64,000 nt of DNA from Sipunculus nudus (taxonomy: Eukaryota > Annelida > Sipuncula > Golfingiida > Sipunculidae): NCBI GenBank assembly GCA_026874595.1, contig CM049309.1:22819033-22883032 (forward strand). Reading direction: 5' to 3'. The notes below the pieces were generated by a model that was not told the origin of the DNA, did no database searches, and saw nothing but the letters and a program-made list of their open reading frames with translations. Position numbers and translations under genes: made by a program. Below, piece by piece: positions 22,672-34,640 of the stretch; within the stretch, counting starts at the first letter, position 1, and each line of letters opens with the position of its first letter.

Positions 22672-23175
22672 GGACATATTCATGAGCAATATCATGCCTA
22701 TTCTTTCACACAACAGTTCAGATTTGCTTTATTCAAAGGTTTCCCAGCAAAACCATCCCAGCACACAACCCAGTACCTCGCATATGTCTGTTTAACACCT
22801 TGTTATGACTGCGTGTTGGTAATCCCGTTCCACGTGTGCCTGTTTACCATAACAAGGCCGCGTTGACCGGAGGTCCGAATGTGAGACGCAACCATCGATG
22901 GTACATCCAGCGGGTATAAGTATTACCTTTTTTGGGCCGAATCAGTCAGGGCATCTACTGTTTAACAAGTGTTGTGGCCGGGCGATACACGCGCTGTGTT
23001 TATGTTGACACCTGTCATCGCGCCTGGTCCACTATTTTGAATTCTCGTTTACAGGAGTAAGCAAACGGTTTTGGGCGACATTTTGGCAGGTACAGTATTA
23101 TTTTAAAGAGAAGAAGCTATTTTTCGTGTTATTACAACATGCTTTTAAGGAATTGGGCCCCCTTTTATGTGTAGA
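22672..23175 (+). repeat. Dispersed repeat family R500, copy 1 (CpG-rich)
   Basis: About 500 bp aligns in the same orientation with 57711-58203. Shared blocks include CCTATTCTTTCACAC/CTATTCTTTCACAC, GTTTCCCAGCAAAA, TCAGTCAGGGCATCT, GTTGACACCTGT and GTAAGCAAACGGTTT/ATAAGCAAACGGTTT. No coding capacity. By eye it has 22 CpGs against 4 in the other copy. It could be an uncharacterised non-autonomous transposon; ends and target duplications are not clear. Confidence 0.75.
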
Positions 23176-25349
23176 CAGGTTCTGGCAAATGAAGCAAACT
23201 GAAATATATTTTTGTTAAACCTCTGTTTACCCCACAGTTCAATGAAACATCTAGTTTCTTTCAAAGAAATTGCCATTTATTTAGCAATCTCTCTCCTCTC
23301 AGAAATTTAACATGATAATTGGAGGTAACTCGGAATGAATAACCTGCAGCTCTGCTTCACAGTTAGTCTTTAAACTAGGGCTGCAGTACTGCAAGTATCA
23401 ATATCATTTATCATTACCTAGCCCTCTCAGGCTGAAGTTACGCTTCTTTATATTTCGTATAAGAAAGCGTATTTGGTCAAAAGTGCAGATACGGCGGCCT
23501 TGTTTATACGGCATCATATATGACTTAAACATCAATATAAAAAAAATACAAATAAAAATATACTGCTTAAAATCTTTACTTGTCGCTCTTTTTTTCCAAC
23601 CAGAGACATGCCTCAAGCATATATTTAAACAACTAGCCGAGTACCCGTGCTTGCAAACATGTCAAGTTGTCAACTGAAACATTCGGCTTGCGACATCCGA
23701 GTTTTTGTCTGCATCGGCCCCGATAACAGCCACGTGTAATAATTGGGATGACCAATCAAGGTTCGATAAGGGAGTGGGGATGTGACACAAATGTACTCAG
23801 AAACATATTCCAGGCGTGAGTGTTTCTGTGGAGAGTTTGGTGGCATTGGGATATGTATCGGCTTACTTAAAAACGGAATAATACCTTTCTGTGACCACGC
23901 CCTAATCCGCAAATTGTACTTTGGTACCAAACATGCTTTTCCAATTCAAAGACTTCAGATCTCATTAATTACTTCATAAAAAGACTCGTCACGGTTGGTC
24001 TTACCGGAAATCCAATTTACGTTTTTTTTTCTTTTTTTTTTTATAAATAAGCTAAAAGTATACAGTTAACTATGGGACAGGGTGTGGAAAAGTATTCATA
24101 TCTTTGGAAATTTAGAGCTATATACATGAATAACATACCAAATGAAAGTTATAAATGTCAACTATCAAATAACACCAATTATTTAAAAAAAAAACAGGCA
24201 ACATATAAGACCTTTGAACAAATTGATAGCAATTGTCACCCGTTTAGTACCAGTGATCCCTCTGGCCATTACAGCAGCCATACCTAAACAAGTAGTAGCA
24301 TTAGGAAGCCCGTTTTCAGTGTAAGATTTCTGTCAGTCAAGCACATGTACCACGGCTCTCCGAATGACAGGTTATCCACCGGACAACTTAAAGAGGTCAT
24401 GAATCAACAAAATATCCTTCTTGGCACTGCGAGAGGCCGCCTGGGACGCTGATCGTGTGAATTACGTACAAACGGTGTTGCCTCGTATAAGCCGCTTTAT
24501 AAGGGGCACCGTGTTTCTTCAATGGTGAAGAAATAATCAGGTACAGCCGTTATGGGGTCACGTAAGTGTGAGAGAACTGGAAGTAAGACAATGGCCAATA
24601 TGTTTATTACAGATGACATTGTTGTAGCAACAAGAGCTGAAAGCTCATTTGTAAATTACCATTGTCTCCCAAAGGTATAAGCAATTCCATTATCGGTTTC
24701 CTGGGAGAGTTCATGACGTATGAGCAAAATGATACCAGATGGCCTCAAGTGAGTCTACCTATTCTTTAGCATATATAAATATATAACTTTTCAACCCTAG
24801 GATCGTCTGGGTGTTTGTGTGGATATATGACTTACACAGTTTATAGTTCGTGATAAGTAACTTAGCACGATTGATAATATAATTTTTTTTATAGTGTAAA
24901 TATTGTCAACATAGATATGAAAATGAAAATCGAATACACGTGCCTAGAAATATATGTCTCGTATCTTGCCATTTATTTTTCAACAAAAAGACATTTTTGT
25001 GTCATCATATCAATGCCTAATAAGGTGAAAGGGGCAGTTTCTAACTTGCACAGACTGAATAGGAGGTCACGGGGCAGCGACCAGGGGAGATTTCTTTTCG
25101 AAAAGCAATCTTTTTAGAAAAGGTAAACAATTAATGTACTTACAATTATTTGTTATTTTCTTGATGATAAACCGTTTAATTTTCACCTAAATTTGCTAGA
25201 TTTTCAATATTTTCCTCGACTGAAGAAACTAAAAAAAAAATCACCCTCCTCTTTATCAAATGCCCAGCATGACGATAAACTGTTTTATCAAGGACATAAA
25301 TATCTTCATTGAATCGCTTACATGTCGACATATGGAGGACATATTTAAA
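23176..25349. other. Non-coding sequence with one dispersed-repeat segment
   Basis: 23740-23935 aligns (roughly two thirds identity by eye) with 28690-28860, sharing GTACTCAGA, TCTGTGGAGAG and CGCCCTAATCCGCAAATT/TGCCCTAATCCTCAAATT. 24300-24740 is GC-balanced and unique, without a recognisable ORF. Confidence 0.45.
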
Positions 25350-25721
25350 CTAAAAAATCTACATTCTGAGGAATGCACGCTTCCGCCATGTTTGGGGTAC
25401 CTACTCTGCGATGCTCCCAAAACCATGTTCCCATTTACTTATTAGCTAGATATTGCCATGGTGCATTAGTGCATATAAGTAACTGTACAGTTGAGAATAT
25501 TCTTTGATAACGTTCCGTGAATCCGGGATCATGCGCCGGATCCACACTAAAATCTAATCAATTGTTAACTGGCCCATTCCCCGAAATGTCCTGATAATTT
25601 CACGAGATTCCATTCATGATTGCGTGGGTTATGTTGTGAACAATCAAACACACACGCACCCAGACACAAACATACACGTACACGGGGATGAAAGCATACC
25701 CTACAGGGGAAGGCAATAAAT
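25350..25721 (+). mobile_element. RTE-type non-LTR 3'-tail element (copy 2)
   Basis: Same order as the copy at 14448: ATCTACATTCTGAGGAATGC, GATGCTCCCAAAACCATG, ATCCGGGATCATGCGCCGGA, CATTCCCCGAAAT...CACGAGATTCC, a (CA)n-rich run and the AAGGCAATAA end. Fourteen CpGs were counted by eye. Confidence 0.75.
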
Positions 25722-26575
25722 CGATTACATGTAGACATATGGAAAACATATTTAATTTGAGCCTTCAGTTAGAAAGCATGAATCTTGTACTTCAAAATTA
25801 CCAGACAGTTATTAAAAATGTCTGTATTTGTATGGCTGTAAGTGAAAGAAAAGGAGTCAACCTCCTTTGGTTGTATTTGCATGACCAAGTCCCTCTCATA
25901 AATGTGCACCCCCGCGTGCAAATAAAAATGTCCACTTTCTCAGCAGCTGGTTCTTTGACTGTCTTGGACCTTGGTATTTGCCTCAAATTAACGGACCTAA
26001 CGACATCTTATAGGTATAGAGCTGGGTATACTTTGATGTGCAGATGACTCCTGTTTTTCTGCAGTTTTGAATGGGATATAGGCTATGCAGTTGTAACTCA
26101 TAATTGTGGAGTTCTAAAATTTAAAAATTTGGTCTGGTCATAGACTAGAAGTATGAGATCCCGTCGTATTCTTTAATAACTATATAATTTATCATGTTTT
26201 CATTCATATCTAATGTCTCTATTGTATAAATATTATCATTGACAATAAAACAGCGTCTACTTCAGACCTTTCTTTTTTGCCATTTTGTATAGGCCCCTAT
26301 AGCTTTAAATCTTATTTCTTATTCCATAAAGATTAGTTTCCATGGTGAAAAAATATTATAACTGAAATTGTTGCGAATCCTAAGAAAACATTTAAATAAA
26401 TAGAAAAAGAATTCCGTAAACATGTGCGTTTCGGCAAAACGCTCATGGGTGGGCTTTTTACCCCGACCTCAGCCTTCCTGTTTTATAATCCATTTGTTCT
26501 CAAAAGGACACTTTTATTTAAACCCTGGCCCTATAACAGTTTAGACAAAGCATGAAGATGAATATATGTGTGTGA

Positions 26576-26611
<36 letters not shown>

Positions 26612-27300
26612 AGGTATATATATATATATATAACGATAGGCCTATACGTTGGCCTACTGTTATATTTATCGTCAATATGCCAGGTATATAATATGGGTGT
26701 TTAAGAATGAAAAAGACCGCCTTATATCCTACATTTGATTTTGCCTCTCCGAAAGAATATTTTTTTATAATCAGTTCGAGACCGAAACGAAAAACATGAA
26801 TCGATAATCGAATCGAATCGAAGATCTTAGGGGGCCTACAACAGTCCACACGTACGCCAGCCGTCATATATCTTCCATTTGTATGTGCTGATCGATTACT
26901 GTTGTCTGCATGATCTTATATCTGCTGAAATATACCACGGGAAGTCAGTCTGTGTCCATGAATTATATATTCACATCTTGCAGTTAAAGGCACCCGTTTT
27001 TTCTTGTGTTCTAGAACCACCCTTTTCCTTACCTTGAACGTCTAAGTTCAGCTGCATGACGCTCTTCATCTCAGTTCTTAAGACCTACATGATACTCTTT
27101 TATTTCTGTTATTCTGTCAGATTTTACTCATCAATATGTTAAAATATACACAATCAATACAGCATGAAATCATTTATTTCATAATTTCTCCAAATGAACT
27201 GAAAAGAAATTAAGCAATCAGCGTTTGGGACCCACACCAAAACGGAGGGAAATTTAGTTTCTTGTACTCTCAAGAGATGGCGCCACCTGTTGTGCTTACC
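25722..27300. other. Non-coding sequence with AT microsatellite
   Basis: (TA)n and (TATG)-type runs at 26578-26632. The 119-codon open frame at 25688-26047 overlaps the RTE tail and shows no known domain. Confidence 0.4.
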
Positions 27301-27436
27301 TGCCATTCTACCTCCAGCAGACAAGATGCTTCTGCAGGCGACATTAAATTAGGAGCTTGGACAACAGAAGACTAACGTCTCTCACGTATCGTGTTTCTGT
27401 CAGACCGCCAACATTGAGCTGAAATACACCCGCGTC

Positions 27437-27482
27437 ATGTCGGACAACGACCTCGAAGACCAAGAGGTGTCGTTTCTACCGG
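27437..27482 (+). CDS. Alternative first coding exon A of an unrecognised host gene
   Basis: ATG opens 15 codons (MSDNDLEDQEVSFLP) plus one base G, ending in G followed by GTGAGT, a consensus splice donor. The peptide is acidic and would be cytosolic; no signal peptide. The exon lies in a CpG-dense block (about 27300-27640), and CpG falls sharply just downstream, as expected at the 5' end of a gene with a methylated body. Spliced to 57044 the junction codon is GAA. The family is not recognised. The frame stays open upstream of the ATG, so an earlier start or an internal-exon reading (possible acceptor after GTTTCTGTCAG at 27410) is not excluded, but that acceptor would be phase 0. Confidence 0.6.
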
Positions 27483-27511
27483 GTGAGTGAGTGAGTGAGT
27501 GAGTGAGTGAA
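27483..27511 (+). repeat. (GTGA)n array at the splice donor
   Basis: About seven GTGA units begin exactly at the GT of exon A's donor, so each unit offers another GTGAGT 4 bp downstream. Competing donors would shift the frame. Confidence 0.9.
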
Positions 27512-30450
27512 TGACTGAGTGATGAACGCGGCGTGTGTGCGTGCGGAACCAGCTCAATGTTTACATTATGAACAGGTTGACAACAGGTTGACGTCATGAG
27601 CTTGCCGTGTGTAACTCCGTGTGATCAGCGGCCAGAAAGTCAGTGATTATGGTACCAGCCAGGGATCTGCCAGGGGTACAGTCACAATGTATATTATTCA
27701 ACGTTATATCACCATGATCACCATAACCATATTGCGGTGATAGCAGATCAAGTCGCCAAATCAAATCATTTTTCTTTTTTACTTTCAGTGGTAAGAGGAT
27801 ATTTATGAGTTTACAATTTTTCAGATAGGCTAGCCCATAAACATATAGCCAGGCAGCTAGAGATATAATATTACATGTTGTCCAGGTTTGGTTTATTTTT
27901 ACTAGCTAGCTAACATGACCAAGCAGTGAGTAAAATGATAAATTATTACAATGATTATTATTAGAGAAAAAAAATGAAATAAATTGGGGAAAAAGTTTTC
28001 TTTCAGGCACTGATTTTTCAGAAATCTGTATGGGTGGATGGTTAATTTTATATCTTATTTTTTCCATTAAAATTTTATTTGTTTAGGAAACAACAAGTTA
28101 AAAGCAGGATTTTTTTGGTGAAGAAGATATAAGCACAATGTAACAAAAGGAAATTTCATCAAAATTTTATCTTTTTACGTTGTTGAGAAAAAAAAAATGT
28201 CTGAGTGGCTTGAGCAACTCTTTGTATGTGTCTGTGTTTTAATGTTTGTTATTATAAAATCAGATGATGAAAGGTCATGGTAAATTGCAGTTTCTAAAAG
28301 TAACTGGATGGCCTTGGATCTTATGTGTACACTGTATATTAAACAGGTATATGCTACAGGGAGTCATTCAGTTACTTTTTAATTGAAATTTTAAAATAGC
28401 ACAGATACTTTCATAAACTCTAAGGTATAAAATTCCAGCTATTTGCAGCAGAGTAAAGGTTTTAAACACATCTTGTAAGTGTAAACCAATATATCTGCTT
28501 GATTCTACAAAACCTCTGTTAAGAGGAGAGTTTTCTGAGAGATGAACCAGAGTTTACTACAATATCTAAGATTTACCTCAGCTTAGCTAATGAAATGTGT
28601 TAATGATACTCATGAAGAGACCTGTGACATCTGGTTTTAGTGTGTACACAAAATGGTAGCCCCCATGAGCACCTTTGAGATAAAACTTTCCGGGGTTAAG
28701 AAAGGTTGTGTCAGGGATGCCACAGGAAAGTACTCAGAGGACAGTGTCCAGGTGGTGATCTGTCTGTGGAGAGCATTTTGTGGTAAGGGGGCATGTATGG
28801 GCAAAGTTTTTTGTGGAATAACCCTTTTTTTGACCATGCCCTAATCCTCAAATTATAGTGCAAATGTACACAGATTAGTCATCATGAGTCTGTCAAGAAA
28901 GGAAGCCGAGTCTTTAAAACGGGGGTAGTATAAAATAATCAAAATCAATGATTTTAAATCATACAAAAAAATGTAATGCCAAGACTGTTGGCCAGATGCA
29001 GATCTTCTCAATTTAATTTTATTTCAGAGATCCACAACAGGGTCATATGAAATCAGATTAAGCAGATGTTTTACCCCTAGTAATATGGTTACTGGTAAAG
29101 CCAAAAACACATTTTGAAAGCAGATGTCTGGTGTGTTGTTTTGGTCAAACATCTGGTATTTGCTGGGAATTTAAGGCATCCAGAATCTAACCAATCAAAT
29201 AAGCGTATCCTATTTCTGGTACGATGTGAACAGTGTATTTTTCCATTCATTGGATTTGATTGGCAGTTGTGATTTCAGCCCAAACATGTTCAGACTGATT
29301 CATTATTCGTAAGAGGACACCAGACATGGTTGCAGAGTGATCATGAAGATCTGTGAAAGTGAAGGCACACACTTAGTTCTATGAAGATACTATATGATGT
29401 TGCTACATGTATTTTAATAGTCTCTAGCATTGATTTTTTTTTAAATTTATAAGGAAAAAATAATTTATTTTGGTTTAGTTGCATATATTGTTGCGAATAT
29501 ATTTTTCAGATGCATTCTGCTGGAAACTATAGTTGCAAATTTCTCATCTTTGTCTCAACAGCGTAAGTTTTGTAGAATTTTCATTAAATGACCTGTTCTT
29601 TCTACAATTTGTACCCAATATCTGATATAAGTCAATCCAAACTTAAGTCAAATATATTCTAAACACAGCTGGCCACATCATTGATCATGAATAACCAAGA
29701 AACTTATGCAAAAGTCATATTTCTCAGTCTATAATAATTAAGTGCTCGGGTGGATTTTGGAAAGAAGACTATTGTGTATTGAGGAAACCTGAAAAGCTAG
29801 GTCCTTAGGTCCTAAATTGGTAGGGTCTAGTCCAGTACAATTTATTTGAAACATTTGAAAAAAGAATGGGGTGACTGACAAAAGGGGAGGTCCATACACC
29901 ATATGTACCATGGGAGCAGTTTACCAGTACTTCAATCATTCACAACCAGAGGGTGCTGCAGGCCTGTTTATAATATCCTGGTCTTTTTTACATGAGGTCA
30001 CTCCAATTCTGTAATAACTCCAAAATATTTGGACATATAAGAAAAACAAAATGAAATACAGTGCTGATGAGACCCTGCTTTTGACAAATAAACTGACAAT
30101 TGTTTTAGGATTTTTTTAATCTGAACCAAAAAGTGAGGCATTAAAAAACATTTAACTTCATGCCTGACTGACTTCCACAATTTTGTCATAGTATTGTTGG
30201 TAACAGAATTTATGAGGACTGACAATTATTTTCATACCCATTGCCCTGTATCTCTAATAGTTAAGGTGAAAATTGACAGTGAATTATTGTAAACTTTACA
30301 CATTTTTGGGGCTTTGACCTTTAAGAACAAATCAAGATCACTGAAACTGGTCAGTGGAATCTGATCATAGGAAGTGGAGTGCTGGGCTAGACTGAGATTC
30401 AGAAAAAGGATAAACGATTTCAGTGATAAATTATTATCAATAATAATAAT
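27512..30450. other. Start of the CpG-poor region; presumed intron
   Basis: No exon recognised. A dispersed-repeat segment at about 28690-28860 is related to 23740-23935. From roughly 27700 CpGs become rare. In the gene model this is the beginning of a 29.6-kb intron between exon A and 57044. Confidence 0.45.
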
Positions 30451-32692
30451 AACTAAAAATCTGCATTCTGATCAGACATGGGGTCTATTACAGTTGTTCT
30501 ATTACTATTACTATTATTTCAATTTCTGATATTACTATTACTATTACCACATTTTACCATCTGTTACTATTACTATTACTATTACCACATTTTACCATCT
30601 ATTACTATTACTATTACTATTACCACATTTTACCATCTATTACTATTACCTTTACTATTACTATTACTTATACATATCAGGAGGATTCTAGACCTTGCAC
30701 AGCCAACAGTGCTATAAACTAGCACTACAAGAGTACAAATACTATATTTCACAAACATTTATTTTATAGTACATACTTCAGTTTAAATTTCACCTTCTTT
30801 TTCATAGTTAATACATACAGATTTTCAGTGGAACTTAAAATTGTCACCAGAGCAATTATTTATGATCATTGCATATTATTTTATAGTTTTAAAGCTTAAA
30901 AATCAGTCTTTTATGTATATCTATCAGGAGAGGAATTTATATTAAAGGGCTATGCCCTGTTTCCTAATTCTAATTGATATATTCAATAAAAACACTGCTG
31001 CATCATGATTCTGGGCAGAACCAAACCTGAGACAAAAGTGCTCCAGCTTCTGGAGTGTATACATTCATTTAGATGTGATGCCATGTTTTATTGTTGCATT
31101 GGACATCTTGAGTGTGGATAAGAGGTGGCAAAACTCTACAATATTGGTAGCATGCATGACCTATATTCCTAAGGCATGCTCTTCTTCACTGCAGTAATCT
31201 CTCTTATCATTTCCCATTCTTCAGATGTGGGAAATGTTCTTAATCTGTCAATTTTCAAAATTTCTATGTCAAAACCAGCATAGGATTATTTGGAAATGTG
31301 GAGAGATAATTCACAATTTCACAAAACAAATAAATTATTATTTGAATAATTTTCATAATAAATTTCTCATTAAACAATCTTTCACTTTAAATTTTGTACA
31401 TAACAGGATCTAATAATTTGATATCAAAATATCAGTTATAAAATATTAACAGTCATTTATATTCTCATACTATATAATCATATAAATTAGTATCATGAAA
31501 AAAAGGTTCCTTAAATTTTCAAAATATAAGTTATCATTATTTTAGATACTGAATGAAGGTCTGCAAAATTGGTACTGTAAAATCACAGACAAATATTAAA
31601 AGAACAGTTTAAAAGAATATTTATATAAATTAACTGGATAATACATGTGCTTGTATTATGACTTTATTCAAGTGATTGTAGTACAGGTATGATTTATGGC
31701 ATTGTAGGCTGCACTACTTTTTGGGAAGTGAAAACAGCATAATCTTATCATGAACATTTTGGGTCTGCACTGTATCTGGTTCAATATTATATTTTTTATG
31801 TGTGTGTTATTACAGTCTGTATTATTAAAATGCTAACTGGCTGGTGAAAACAAGTCAAGGTGCATTTTCAAAATATGCATATGGATTGATGGATGTGAGA
31901 TAAGATGTACATTTTACAATTATAATCCAAGGGCTATCTGTCTGTTAACATCAAACTTGCCTCTATTTATCCATGGTTTCCTAATCAAAGGTAAGACTGT
32001 GCCAGGTAACTTATTTGGCTGTGAACTTCTCTGTCCAGTACTCTTTATGTAATTAACACCAGTGGTCACCAGCAATGTGGCAGCTGGCCCATGCTTGCCT
32101 CAACAATAGGCACATCCTGGGCAATCACTGGACAAGACCTGGGTCTGTTCAGCATTATTTGTTGATATACTTTATGACCAAGGTGTCACAGGAAGAAATA
32201 GAAAGTAATATGTATTACTCTATTACTTTGTCTTCTGTTTCTATTATTATTACTATTACAGCTCAAATTTTTTAGTCTATTACTATTACTATTACATAAA
32301 AAAGCTGTAATAGTCTGTTACTATTACTATTACTTATTTCTATTACCCCATGTCTGATTCTGATGAATGCAAGCCCTCCCTATGTGGGGGTTACCAACTG
32401 TGGGATGCTCCCAAAACCATGCTTGCATTCACTTATTTGGTCCATATTCGCAGGTTAAGCATTTGTGACTCTACATTTGTGAATATTCCTTGATTACGTT
32501 CCTGAATCCAGATCATGTGCTGCATCCACACCAAAATCTAATCAATTCTTAATTAGCCCATTCTGGAAATGCCCTGAAAATCTCTTTAGATTCCATTGAA
32601 GATTGCAGGAGTTATGTTGTGAACAAACACACAAACACACACAAACAAGAATTGGGATGACTGCATAACCTCCTGGTGGATGTGATTAGAAC
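30451..32692 (+). mobile_element. RTE-type 3'-tail element (copy 3), split by a hAT-like insertion
   Basis: The left piece (30451-30472, AAAAATCTGCATTCTGAT) and the right piece (32357-32692, from ATTCTGATGAATGCAAGC) rejoin exactly into the sequence seen in other copies once the 1.88-kb insert and one 8-bp duplication are removed. The right piece carries GATGCTCCCAAAACCATG, the (CA)n run and the CCTCCTGGTGGATGTGA end. Only two CpGs were counted, against 13 and 14 in the copies at 14448 and 25350. Confidence 0.8.
30473..32356. mobile_element. Non-autonomous hAT-like DNA transposon (1884 bp)
   Basis: Perfect 12-bp terminal inverted repeats, CAGACATGGGGT and ACCCCATGTCTG, are flanked by a perfect 8-bp target duplication ATTCTGAT (30465-30472 and 32357-32364). 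Eight-bp duplications matching nTnnnnAn and CAG-starting termini are hAT hallmarks. Inside each end lie TATTAC-rich subterminal arrays, on the left with three tandem units containing CCACATTTTACCATCT. No transposase frame exists (longest about 60 codons without motifs), so it needs an enzyme supplied elsewhere. Insertion postdates the RTE copy. Confidence 0.88.
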
Positions 32693-34458
32693 AAACACTA
32701 GTATCTTCACCTCTGGTACCTGGTAGAGACCAAATAGCAAATAAACATAGAATTACTGAAAAGAATATTTTGGTTGATCCATTGAACAGGTATTGGCTAT
32801 ATGATGACTCCACATTGCATTATTACCTTAAAGCAGAAATACCATATCTCATAGGGTGTAAAAAAATGGACACAAATTTGGTCCTTGAAAAGTCCTGATA
32901 AAGGAATTTATTATTTAATTTTGATCTTATGAAATCAAAATTTAATTTTAATTTTGATCTTATGAAATCAAATTGATATGAAATGCAGAAAATTTGTTTG
33001 AATAATGTGGCTCATTCTAATATATATATCCCTGCCACAGTGAAAAAATTAAGAAATATCTAGATCTATGCAGCTTTTGAAATAGCTACCAGTGGTGACT
33101 AAAATGTTAGATATATCTGTGGGTACAATTAAGCCACGATCCCATGTATGCACTTTGATTGGTGGTATTCTAAGCTCAGTATGATCTGTGTCTATAAAAG
33201 GGAGAAAAGCCATCCATATCTTGGGCATCTCATTCTTAAAAGACAAATTCTGTTATGATAAGCTAATTGCATAAAATCCTAGTTTAATTATGTCAATAAC
33301 CTTTATAGGACCAGTACACAAAGCATTGTCGCCGCTACGTTTACATTATCACTGCTTCTGTCATGGCGGTTATGAGCAGTACGACCCGTGTCTTCTTAGA
33401 CCAAAATATACAAAAACTAAAGTAAAATGCACTTGCAGATGCCAATATGTTGCATTTGTATTGAAAATAAAATACTTTTGCCTTGGGGAAGAAGTTAATG
33501 TCACCCCATCCATAAAACTGATAATAAAACTGCCTTTTCCAGAAAAAAAAAACAATTTTAACTTGGACAAACACCACTTATCTCTATATATGGAGAGACA
33601 ATAAAACAGTTGTCCATTAACGGTGCAAGACGTTTCATTGCTGCAGGTGGCTACTTTTCAAAGAGCTACTTTCAGTTGTGATGAGTCCTTTGTTTGTTGG
33701 TCCATGCATTATTTCCAAGTTCTTCATGAACTGTGGGCCTAGAAACAATTGCTAAAATGTTTATAGTTGTATTAAATTTTTAATGTACATGCATGCTTTG
33801 GTCCCCCCCCCCCCAATTTTGTCTCCTGCACCAAAGTTTAATTGACTTGCCCTCAAGAATAAGTACTTTCTTCGTGGTCCGTGGCCCATATCCTTTCCTA
33901 AAATTCCTCTAGTGGATAAGCATACAGATTAACAGAGGTGCATTTTTCACTTCTGTCAGCAGCTGATGGGAATTTATGTACAGTAGGGATCACCTCACTG
34001 TGATGATATCAAAATAACAGACATGTCGAAGAATTAATCCAGCAAATAGGTTTTCCTGTTTTCACTATGAATAAACTATATGGGTGTATTAATGAGAAAG
34101 AAGAGAAATACTAGAAATGATACAAGCAATCTGAAATCTGCTTGTGGTATGTTATACTGCCTGCTCTGATTCCAGATTGTGTCTGTTGTTATTATCTCAA
34201 AAAGTTTTGAATGACTTTTAATGAAATTTTGCAGAATAATGCTGAAGGATTAAGGACCTCTTGTTAGGAACATTTTGTTTGAATCCGAGTTACTCTCCTT
34301 ACACTGCAGCTGTTCCACATATCCTTTATTTTAACCACTGATTTGTATAGTTGATTTTCTTGGTGTCACCACCAGGATTGGCACAGATCAAAGAGTTGTA
34401 ATCAGTCCAATGAGAGCATAGTATTGCATTGCTATACAAAACAGCAGTTAAAACAAAG
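32693..34458. other. Presumed intronic sequence; one CpG-rich pocket
   Basis: At about 33320-33400 several CpGs cluster (GTCGCCGCTACG, GGCGGTT, TACGACCCGTG) in an otherwise CpG-poor region. The overlapping 104-codon frame (33290-33604) has no known domain. A 10-C tract lies at about 33805. Confidence 0.35.
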
Positions 34459-34640
34459 GAGACTTATAATGAGTGCAGTGTATACTCACTGTGTGAGGAG
34501 TGTGTATTTGGGTATGTTGGGAGACTTATAATGAGTGCAGTGTATACCCACTGTGTGAGGAGTGTGGATTTGGGTATGTTGGGAGACTTATAATGAGTGC
34601 AGTGTATACCCACTGTGTGAGGAGTGTGGATTTGGGTATT
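34459..34640 (+). repeat. 62-bp minisatellite, about 3 copies
   Basis: Units start at 34459, 34521 and 34583 with GAGACTTATAATGAGTGCAG and differ at only one to three positions, implying recent amplification. The minus-strand His/Thr-rich open frame (34464-34709) is the repeat read as protein. Confidence 0.95.

Noticed and set aside
33290-33604. 104-codon frame with several Cys
   Set aside because: No domain recognised and no matching splice sites; kept only as a CpG pocket.
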